Source: Candidula unifasciata
Taxonomy: Eukaryota; Mollusca; Gastropoda; Stylommatophora; Geomitridae
Assembly: GCA_905116865.2 (NCBI GenBank)
Contig: CAJHNH020000569.1
Span: 426,001 to 490,000, forward strand
Reading direction: 5' to 3'
DNA: 64,000 nucleotides
Of this stretch, positions 13,274-25,200 are shown in pieces. The notes beneath the pieces are model-generated. The model was not told where the DNA came from. It ran no database searches and worked only from the letters and a program-made list of their open reading frames with translations. A program made the position numbers and the translations under genes. Numbering within the stretch: the stretch's first letter is position 1; every line of letters starts with the position of its first letter.

Positions 13274-16200
13274 CAAAAACTTATATTAAGCACTTATTGC
13301 CTACCCTGACAGGCCCGTCACTGGGATTCCATTTGACAGCAACAGCGTTGAAAGCCAGTTCTTCTATGTTCTGTGGCGACACACCTTGGCAGTTTTTTGT
13401 ATCTTGGAAGGCAATTACAAAACACGTATTTTGCGGTCAGTTTTATTTATGCATTGGTTCTAACCTGTCTTAATGACAATACAGTTGAGTTGTATACATT
13501 ATATTTAAAGACTGATGCTTGGCACTTTTCAGCCTTTCCAGGCGATAGTGTTATATTACGCTATGAGGAGGCATAGAAATCAGACCCCATGGCGATGGCG
13601 AGTGTGACTTGCAAGACCCGCTCGGGTTAAGAAAAGTCTTCCACAATTATAGCATAGGGTTTCATAACCGTGTTGTCAGTTTTTGTCTTTAATCTGTTTC
13701 CTCTTAGACGACCAGCTCTCGTCCTTTCTGCAATGATTTCTTCCTTTATTCTCCTTCCCTTTCCGTGTGCCCCCTCCACACAACACGGTACATGGCATCT
13801 TATTCCCACGAGTTCACTTCACTACATGTATCATTCATGTCCCGCTTACACACATCTTTATATCGCAGTAGAGGGTGGCCTCGACATCGTCTACCCGTCT
13901 TTAGTTTCCATAAGGACATCCTCCATTTTTCAGGTGTGACCCAGCCTGATGAGCCTTCGTATACTGAGCATTGAGAAGATGTTGTATAATACCTGCCCTT
14001 TCCAGTTATATTTAAAGCATATTCGTCTACCCCACTACTGTCACAGGGGACTGGAACACTTATGAAATGAAGATACTTCGGAAATTCCCTAGGGTCGTCG
14101 CTGGATTAACAAAATGTGTTGCTTTGTAAAACGTTTTCATAAAGCGAGAAACCATTCTCCAGAGAGTGATCGAACCATATACCAGGTAGAGCCTTCTTTC
14201 CGTTCTCTTCTTCGAGCTGCTACCGAAAGGTTTCACACCATGAGATTTAAAAATCGCAATCTGGGTGGCAGACCAACAAAACTAATCCCCGAGCTCCGAT
14301 CAACCTAAAAAAAATGTAATTAATTAATTAATTAAAATTATAATTTGAGCACCTTTAATAGCTAATCTAGTCTGCTGTAATATGCAGTCCTGTGTGGGTA
14401 CGGACTGTGTGTGGACAATCCAGTCGAATTCTTTTATTTAAATGTATCGTTTATTTAAATAACGTTTATATAATCAAGCAATAAAGAACTAGAAAAGTAA
14501 ATGCACCTTCTAGTCTGCTAAAAACCTATGCGACTAACGACCATCTGCACTTACGATAAAAAATAGCTAAAGAAATAAAAAATAGTAAATAAAGAAAGAT
14601 AACCACAATGGTAAAGTCAAAATGTTTCGGAAATGATGTAATAGAGTTTGTGGAAGACTTTTCTTAACGCGAGCGGGTCTTGCTAGTCACACTCGCCATC
14701 GCCATAGGTTGTGAGTCTCATACCTCCTCAAAGCACTATACGGCGATGCAGGCTGGAAAGACGGAAAGGTGCCAACAGCGACAATAAAAGAGCACACACA
14801 GACTGAATGTTTGTGTTTTATGTACAATTGTAATAACTTGTCTGAATGAAAATAATGTTGATCAAAATAAATTCGACTTGCGACCAGTTAAGTTGGAACG
14901 GACCTCCGTCTTAAGTCGAGGAGACCATGTTAACTAATAAGTAACACAGAATGAGTATATTTAACAAACCATCGCGAAGTTCAAGCTGTGAAATCTGTAT
15001 AATAAGTCTACGTTAAAATGTAGGCAGTACCTATGTCTAGGATTCTTTGCTTGTAACTGTGTTGTCTCCCATGCCAAAATTCCCAGGCTTTTCGCTCGTC
15101 CTCCATTGGCTTCTCTTCTCTGAATGCCAGAATTATCACAGACTGAAATAACAACGTCATAATTATCACAGACTGAAATTACAAAGCCAGAATTATTACT
15201 TAATAGAATATAAATGATAGAATTATCACAGACTGAAACAACAATGCCAGAATTATCACAGACTGAAACAACAACGCCAGAATTATCACTGACTGAAATT
15301 ACAAGGCCAGAATTATCACTGACTAAAATATAAATGATAGAATTATCACGGACTGAAAAAAATGCCAGAATAATCGCAGATTAAACAAAAAATCATAGAG
15401 TTAGCAAGGACTAAAACTACAAAGCCAGAATTATTACATATTTAGACAATAATCGCAGTATAATCACAGACTGAAATAAAAATGCCAACATATTCGCAAA
15501 CTGAAATATAAATGCCAGAATTATCACAGACTGAACCAACGATACCATTATTATCACAGACTGATACAATTATATCATAGTTAGGACAGACTGAAGCAAC
15601 AAAGCCAGAATTATCACAGATTTTTAGAAAAATCCCAGAATTAGCAAGGACAAACCACAAAACCAGAATTATCACAGCCTGAAATAACAAAGCCGTAATT
15701 ATCAAGGACTGAAATAAAAAGACAATTATCACATATTGAGACAACAATCTCAGAATTATCACAGACTGAAACAACAATGCCGGAATTATCACAGACTGAA
15801 ACAACAATGCCGGAATTATCACAGACTGAAACAACAATGCCAGAATATTTACAGACTGAAGTTTAAATGCCAGAATTATCACAGACTGAAACAACAATGC
15901 CAGAATTATCACATACTGAAACAGCAATGCTAAAATCATCACAAACAGTAAGGTCATAATTATCACAGACTGAAACAACAAAGTTATAATTATCACAGAC
16001 TAAAATGACAGTGCCAAAATTATCAGAGATTGAGTGAATAATTCCAGAATTATCAGAGACTGAAGCAACAATGCCAGACATGAACACTGACGTGATCCGT
16101 GATTCTGCTTATCGTTTAAGATGATGAAACACGACAGCAACGCTTATAGGCACGTCATGTGATAATAATAACGAGTTTGCTATTGTTTTCTCAATAATTT

Positions 16201-19200
16201 TGCTATCTTTGTTGAAACCAGCCAAAGCGGTCTGCTTCCAAATATCCTGCAGCTAAATCGAACCAATCCAGGATAATGCAGTTATGAAACAGCCTTCGTA
16301 ACTCATAAACTACAGAGGCTGACTGATGTAGACAGTGGATATTAAAGACAACCTGGGCATGACATTTTATGATTCATCTGTGTTCATCTGGGTAAAGAAT
16401 CGACATCATGACATTCAGGACAAGCATATATTAGCTCCGTTTTCCGCCGCAGCAGACAGCGAAGTGTATACATCCAGACTACACGTCTTGCCTTTCCTCC
16501 ACCTAGTCTCATATGGCGCCCAGAGCCCGCAGAAAGTCCCCGCTGCATCATTCTCTTCAGACACTGGTTTTCAGTATCTTACATTTTACTCGTTACATCG
16601 TCCCACAGCCGAGAGATCACATCTGTCTGGTGCAGTTGCAGTACACCCCAAAAGGGCCCAGTCCAGCCAAGTCATCTGCCTGCTTATTCCCAGATACGTC
16701 TATATTCTTCTTTTTCAGCATTCCGAGCCCTTGAGGTTCATAGCTGCAGATATCACCAGCCTCCATTTATCTCTCTGGTTGGCCTTTTCTTTCCAGTTGG
16801 GGACACCAAATGCTTGCAGGTCTGATTGGATATTATCTCTCCATCGTCTTCTTGGTCTGCCTCGTGGTCTACGACCATTCATCTCCCTGGTGTACACAGT
16901 TTTTACTTCTTTGTCATCTGACATTCTTTCAATATGCCTCAACCATTTCAGTCTATATGGCCCAAGAAAAAGATATTTACGTGACCGTCACAATCTGCGA
17001 CCAATGAATTGATGCGATCTGTTCCATAAGAGCAAAACCTGACTTCACCTTCCTGAGAATGATTCGCGATTCAGGGTAATAAATCAAGAATTTTATCAGC
17101 ATACTTTTACAACAGCAGTGTTCTTGAGGAATAAATTTGGTACATTAAAAGCTAACAGATGGATCCAGAAGCCTTGGTTTTACAGGTTTGAGGTTTTTGA
17201 GGTTTGAAAAACGAATCAACATCATGGCACATGTGTAGTAACCCATAAGTGCTCCGTTCTTCTTCGAACTCAAGTCTGAGTACGAAGAAGCTCAGCACAG
17301 TGCACAGGCTCTGTAGCACAGGTGGGGATCATGAAATACTTTAGGTAGATTTTTAACTCCCTTTTTTGCTCAGGCAACGCCGTTAGGTTACTCTTTTTAA
17401 TTTCCATCTGCCAAGGGATTTTTGTACGTGCGCAACAATGCACACGGGCGTCCGATCTCACTACCCAGAGACCAGGCGGAATTACTAGAAGTCCAAGTTC
17501 ACGTGAAAAAAAATCACAGCCCTTACAAGGGATTGAACCCGGAACCTCTAGCACTCGAAGTGGACACCATGCCTCGAGACCACGCAGCCCCCCCCCCTCC
17601 TTCATATTACACCACAGTAGCAGAAGAACGAAAGAACGAAAGAACGAACGAACTTTATTTCCAAACGATCACACAGTGTGAATGCAAGCTTGTCTAATAT
17701 TAAGAATTTTTTAACAGTTATAATTCATACAGCAATTGTATTTTATAAATGAAGCTTTATCTTCACATACCAAAATTCTACTATAAATTTTAAATAAAAA
17801 TTACAAAAGCATGGGTGGCATATGCATTTATTCAAATAACATACAAAAGTAAACACACACGTGACATAGACACACGTTAAACAAATATGAAACTGTACGA
17901 AGTCAACACGAAGGCACTGTCCAAACTTCATTCCTTAATCTGTTTGGGGGGGGGGGGGGGGAAGGCAGTAGACAAAAAAAAAAGTGTGTGTGTGGGGGGG
18001 GGGGGGGGGGGGGTTTGGCAAAGATAAAAAGATAGCAAGACAGAGATAATGGTGACAAGAAGCGAGAAAGACAATTTAGAAATAAAATTTAAAAAACAAC
18101 GCCTTAAGACAAATAGAGGAATTTAAGTATTTGGTAGCAATTTTCACATCTGATGGAAAACTGGACAGAGAAATTAGCGCGAGATGTACCAAATCTAATC
18201 AAGTATTGGAGAAACTATCTCCCCTGTTGACACACAAGCAGATACCCTGGAGTACTAAAATGAATCTTATTAGAACTAATTCTTGGGCAACGTTATGCTA
18301 CCAGTGTCAAACGTGGACACTTACATCCTCTAATAGACGTAAAATTGTGACAAAAAAGATGAAATGCCTTAGAAGAGCTGCAGGAGTTTCAAGGAAATAC
18401 AGAATACGAAATCAGGAAATCAGACGTATGCTGAGAATAAAGCCAGCCTTACAGATCATCAAAGGACAGCAAATGAAGTGGTTTGGACACCTAACAAGAA
18501 TGCCCTGGTACTATCCCCCACAGCGAGCAACACTGAAACGTTATAACGGGTATAGAGGGAAGAGAAGACCTCGGAAAATATGGAGTGATGGCATTAAGAA
18601 CAGCCTTACAGAAATGAACATCAATCGTAATAGTGCTCTTGACAGAGCTCATCAACGAATGTTAATCTGCTCTCGACACTTCGCTGAGGTGGTACAAGGT
18701 GAAAGAGGAGAAGAAGAAGAAGAAGAAGAAGAAGAAGAAGAAGAAGAAGAAGAAGAAGAAGAAGAAGAAGAAGAAGAAGAAGAAGAAGAAGAAGAAGAAG
18801 AAGAAGAAGAAGAAGAAGAAGAAGAAGCAAATTGAAACAAACAAAGAAGTCTGTATGTTTAACCTAAAGAATTGTCAAAATAAAAGAGAATGTATTACCT
18901 TAACAACAGCACATTTGATAATACGTTCCTGATTGTTGAACTCGAGACTGAGACCGTAATACTGACCTGCGGAGAAGCAGAGATTAATCATTACACATAA
19001 AGCACCCTTTTGCACGTCATTAGACTTTCTGTGCATATAGTGTTAGACCTAGGGGGCTTCGTGGTCTCGAAGCATGGTATCTTCCTTGCGTGCGTGGGGT
19101 TCAGGGTTCAATCCCCGGTAAGAGCTGGGATTCTTTCACGTGGAGTTAGACTTCTATTAATTGTCCCTGGTCTCTGGGTAGTGAGATCGGACGCCCGTGT

Positions 19201-22200
19201 GCATTGTTGCGCAGGTAAAACAATCCCTTGGCAGTTGGAAATCGAAGAGTAGCCTAACAGCGCTGCCCAGGCAAAATTCTGAGTCAAAAATCAACCCCAA
19301 AGAATTTCAGGATGCTCACCGGTGCTACAGAGCCTGTGCACTATGCTGAGCTTCTTCGGACTCTACTTGAGTTAGAAGAAGAACGGATCACTAATCGGTT
19401 ACACCCGTGTGCCATGAGGTTGATCCATTGTTCGAAACTTCAAACTTCAAACAGTGTTAAACCTGTAATTTATAGACCAAGCGCCACTCGGTGCATGATC
19501 TGATCAACACACACACCGACCAGATTTACTTCCCGGGACTCTACCTGATACCCATTGATAGCCAAATCGAGTGCAGGTGACATTGTACTGTCATGCTGGA
19601 ATTATTCAAATGCGTTCATAACCCGTAAGCCACAGACACTGACTGGGTCTTCCTTCGATTTTTATCAATTTAGAACAGTGGTAACCAACCTTTTCAGGTG
19701 GCGCCCCTCCACCCCATTTTGAAACACGACCAAGACCTCTACGCCCCCTCCCCCCCCCCCCAGCCACCAATAATAAAATATGATTTTTTTTAAAGAGAAA
19801 GAGAGAGGAATGTGTTTTTAGTCTATAATCAAATGCATGTGTTATTATATCAATTAGACTTTTAGCGGTAGATGTACAGACAGCTCATTTAGACAAAAAC
19901 GTCAGTGTTGTTTGTTTTATAATTTTGAATTTTAAATAGTTAGACTGATTTATTTATATATATATATTTTTTTCAGCATAAGGGATTATTACAAGTAGAA
20001 ACGCACCACCACTCACTTTTTAAATTGCTTGCGCTCCCCCCCCCCACCCACCCCCAAATCAGATACCCCCCCCCCCTCGCCGAATTTCATCATGCCCCTA
20101 AGTTGCAGACCATTGGTTTAGAGCCTCACTTTCCGTAAATCTGTCCCCTTAACACAGGTTAAAAAGTAAAGGTCCTTTTTCAACGCCTTTAGGCGTGTGG
20201 GAAATATAGGGCTAGACCTATATTTTTTATCATAAGATGCTAAGTCACAATTTTGAGAAACACTGTTCTATTAATGTATCTCACACTGACAGTTTAAGAC
20301 ACATCTATATGGCATATACCAACATACAACTTACTTTTGTTAAGACACATCTATATAACATAGACAGACATTAGATTAGTTGCGTATCCTTTACAGGACG
20401 TTGCAGAACCAACCCAAACAGCCCCTGGCTGTTGTGTGGTTTTTCTAGGCAAATTTACGTCCAGTAGTTTGCCATTTCTTTTTGGACGGTCGGTTTTCTT
20501 GATACCACTGTCGAAACCAACGCAAGGCGCATGGCCCACAGCTGGGATTGATCCCGGCATCCCGTCATTACGAAGCGTTCGCATCGACTTAGCCACAGAG
20601 CCGACTTATAGAAAGACTTACTTTTGTTAAGACACATCTATATGACATAGACAGACATATAACATACTTTTGTTAAGATATGTGACCCTGTCTTCGTGTC
20701 TTCTTTGTGTGGTTGAGATCGGCGTCTCCAGGAAATAACTGTATCCAGTATTGTTTACCTCTCTGCAGAAAACAGCATGACTTTAGTTGTTGTTTGTAAA
20801 ATATCTCTATGTCAGAGCACAGCGTGTATTTAGTCGTCATTTGTAAAATATGTGTGTCGTCTACTCTAAGTTCTCTTTGTTCTGTGTTTACGGAACATAC
20901 ATTTGTGTTAAATTTAGCGTCTTTGACCTAGGTTTCGAGTTCAACGGCTGTAAACTCCAGCGGAAAGTTTTTATTTTTTTATTTTTTACTTTTGGACTAA
21001 GTCTAGTTCCAAAACTCCAGTTTTCCTTGAACATCAATTTTAAAGTTCTGGATACTTTCCGTCCCCAAGTGGGACGAATTTTTGGTTATTTTGATGCCTC
21101 ACCCTGTTGTTGTTGCCGGGGTCCTTATATAACCTAAGGGTTAAACGGGGTTTTTAGGACCTCTCCACGGGTGATCTTCATCTAAATGGTGGCCCTGTGT
21201 GTCACCGGGTGTTTATCGCTCCGTGTGATGTCCTGACGGGGTTGAACTTCAAATAATTGTTGGTTTTACTCTTCTCAGGCAGATGCACTCCCATTTCAAA
21301 GGAAGCACCTACAATTAGTATACTTTTACGACATGCTTGTTAGGGAGACAGTGGGTCTATTCTTCCTCCCCCAACCCATAAAAGGTCTCCAGAACCCACT
21401 TGGGGAGCTTCTTCAGCGATACATCAGGTACCGCATCTGGAGAAAACATAGACGACCTGACCAACATCTGTCTGTTACTTGAAATTGTAGTGAAATTGGA
21501 ATATTACTTTTTTTTTTCAGGGGGAGGTACCAATATACACCAAAAAGTACCAATTAATTTATTTTTCAAATTAAAAAAATAATAACTATTTGAAAGTCGT
21601 GCTGTCTGGGTGAGCACCGGCTTTAAAATTGAAAAAAAGGCGCACTTTATCAGCAGCGTCAAATCGGCACATTTGCAGAAACAATTTCATCACAGGTGCC
21701 TTCAGTACACCCCCAAACATTTTTAGGATTAAAAAGGCCCACATTTAAAATTTTAATGCAATTGTTTAAAACGTTCAACATACGAAAGTACCAACTTCGA
21801 CAGCTCTGCTTTGGTGTTTGCTTTATTATCTGTAAACGATATTCATAAAATTCTTCTGAAAAATCATCTCCCACGCTTGGAGTGTTTTCAACACAATTAT
21901 AGTCCAAAAACACCGTGCGACGTTTGATTACTAGCTGCTTGCTTGTTTGCAGTTTGTTCTCTCCAGGAATGTAGGCCGCATGATTAACACCTAAAGGACG
22001 AGAATTCTACTTCTATTAACCATGTATGCCGATTTGAACCGTAAGGTTATAAAGAGGCCCTAGGCAGGAATATGGGTTGCTCTGTGTTGCACTATCTGGT
22101 GGTTTTCTTGACACATGTCTGAAACATTTGATCTGTTGTCTCTTGATGTAGTTTAGTGCTGGTCCCGTCCCAACCCCTTTCCCTACATTATCATTTTTCA

Positions 22201-25200
22201 TCTTGTCTCTGCTAGTTACAGCTGGGTTTCGTCGTAGATACTTTATCTATGTGGTTTTAGTTGTGTTGTTTATTTTGGCACTGGATTACAATGGTAGTAA
22301 AAAATACTGCACGGAACAGTGCTCTTTTCTGGTATCAATTTGTGGTGAAAACAGGGATGACTGCTGCCTCTGCGAAACCTCGATTTGTGTAGTTTTGTGC
22401 ACGTTGTTGTGCTTCTCCATCAAATTAAGCTTTATTATGACACCTTGGTGGTTGAAGTACTCTCCTCTTCGTTACTGTTGTGTAGTTTGATGTGTGCCGA
22501 GAAAGGCCCCGGCTGAAACGTGGTTTTGTGTTTTGTGCACGTTGGTCTGCTTCCCTATCCCGTTTAGCTTCTAAGTCACAGTTTATTTGATTATTTTTTG
22601 GTATTAGTTTTTACGTTTGCTCTGTAAAATTGGTGATATCTGTCAAATAATGTGATTTACTGCCTCTGTTTTCTTATTCTCTCCAATGATTTGATTTGGT
22701 TTATTACCTCTGTTTTCTTATTCTCTCAAATGATTTTATTTGATTTATTTTCTCTGTTTTCTCTATTCCAATTTTTTTGTGTCAATTGGATGATATTATG
22801 CTCTCTGGATACGTCAAGTCTTTCCGTACCACTGACGACTTCTTTTTTTTTGGGTCGTTTTACTGATAGCCTGTTAAAGCCCAGTATCGTGGTTCTCTGT
22901 ATGTGTCTTGTAAGTGTCTTGTATGTGTCTTGTACTTCTCTGTTGGCTTTAGTAATGGATTTTTTCATCTTTTTGCAGATTTCAGCTACAATATTTTAAA
23001 TTTCTTCCTTGGTCTTCCCCTCGCCTTCCTCCCAAATATTCTGCCGTTAAAAAAAGAGTATCATATGCAGTATCACTGACAATAATCCAAGCATGTGTGC
23101 AACCGAATCTCAATGCTGACACAATATGTGTGAACATCCCACCCTTCACCACACCTCTGCAGACAGTCTCTGCCATAAATTGCCTTCATCCGTTTCACCA
23201 AGTGTCTGCTGCACACATACAAGTGATTCTGATACTCCAGCTATGATGTTCCGGTTGAGATGCATTGCTTGCATGCTCCATATGTGGTCTATCTATTCAC
23301 TGTAACGTGCGCACAGGAGTGTGCCCTAAACATACAATACCTCTCTAGAATTTGGAGAGAACGATAACAGAGAACGCGACAGGTATTCTCATCATTTTTT
23401 CTTTAAATCGCCGTCTAATGGGTAGGGGACCTTGGTTCTTGGTCACCAGAGCGTACCTTCCATAAATTAACAATAATAAGCAAGTGGGTTTGGCCTTCTG
23501 TGATAAGCGGGTCAAGGAATTTTTTCACGATGAAGACTCCATGCACACAGATAGGGGAAAAGGGGAAAGGGGGGGGGGGGTAGATATTTGGTATTTCCTG
23601 CTTGTATCTCCTCCACTAATTTGTTTCCTGCGGTCCCTTCAGGGTATGCGAGCTGAAGCTCTGAAGAGCAGAGATTCAAAGAACCACATTTGCAACCATC
23701 ATCATCATTATCGTCGTCGTCATCATAACAATCGTTATCATTCATATTGTGGAGGTCGGAGCTGACAAAGCTCAGTTTCAATTTGGTGTCTCAACATGCA
23801 GGCGTGCAAGGAAACGAGCAAGCTGATAGGTTTGAAGGTAAAGCTGCTGTAAAAGGCGAACGAGCCATGGGCCATGCTGATATTTTGAATGTTCGACGAG
23901 AATTAAGAGTTTGCGAGAACAAAGGGACCGTGAACCTGCAACCATCACCGCACTGCAAGAATAACAAATAAAAAGGGGTGGTGCCAGACAAGAAAACTGC
24001 ACAGGAGGCCAAAGAAGAAAAAAAAGGAAACACAAAACTGGTGTCGGCACCCACTAACCGTGCGGGATCTACGGAGAAGAGGATAGGAGCAATTATGGTC
24101 TGAACAGTTCAATTAGGATAATCTGTCGACTAACTAACTTTTCACGATATGCCGTTATACGTCATATAGTAAAAGTAAAGGATCATTATTTAGGCCTTCA
24201 GGCACACGCTCGATGATGTGTTCAACATCACGCCTGTCACCTTTACTTCCCAGCACTTTACCTAGTACCCACTCAAGGCTAGGTCGACCTGGGAGCCAAG
24301 GTAACTTTTCTTATAAACATTTGTTTTACGGTTTTATTTCAACCTCCTCGCCTCTTTATCTGTTCGTTTACATTTCATTGCCTGTCTCTTTATTCTCTCA
24401 TCAAATCTCACTAGGATGGTCCTAATATATCGTCATCTCCTCTATCTTACACTGTCTCCCAATATATCGTCATCCTCTTTGACTTACACTGTCCACTAAT
24501 ATATCGTCATCTCCTCTGTCTTATACTGTCGCCTAATATATCGTCATCCTCTTTGACTTACATTGACCCCCAATGTATCGTCATCTCCTTCGACTTACAC
24601 TGACGCCCAATGTATCGTCATCTCCTTCGACTTACACTGTCCCCTAATGTATCGACGATACAAAGCCAATTGTAAATAAACTAATCAGAGATAACCACTT
24701 TCTTCTTTCGTATTGTTTCGTCTCAGTGCCTATGCCGTAAAGCTTCCCAGAAAAGAGTTAGATATAGTTTCCCTCCTTTTGCTAGTTGCGTACCTTGTGT
24801 TAATGTCATATTGTGTTTCTGTAGTGTCTCTGTTACTGCCTCATCCCACATCTTTCTTGGTCGGCCTTTTGCCTTGTAGCCTGCTGTTCTCGTGTAGTAC
24901 ACTCTAGCTATTAGCTGATTTTGTTCCATTCTGACAAGATGACCAAACCATTTGATTCTTTGATGTTCAGTGAAATAATTTTCTGGTACTGTACCTGCCA
25001 TTCTTCATAATTCTTTATTTGTGATATGTTTTCTTTTTACTTCGCCGTATTGTTTTATAATCTCATCTCATCATCATGTGCCCTGCCAGCTAGTAGAGGC
25101 GCTCATGCGTCTTCACAGATCACGATCCCTGGTTGACTGGAATAGCTCTCTTGATGATATCCCTCTATGCCATCGCTTTAGCCCATCCAACATTATCTCT

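Noticed and set aside
15442..15996. 184-codon minus-strand open frame that looks like a hydrophobic membrane protein
   Set aside because: It is the 30-bp splice-site minisatellite read in the exon frame; no start or splice context of its own.
18621..18932. Poly-Glu, poly-Lys, poly-Leu and poly-Ser frames over GAA tracts (also at 33356-33993)
   Set aside because: They are translations of (GAA)n/(TTC)n in each frame.
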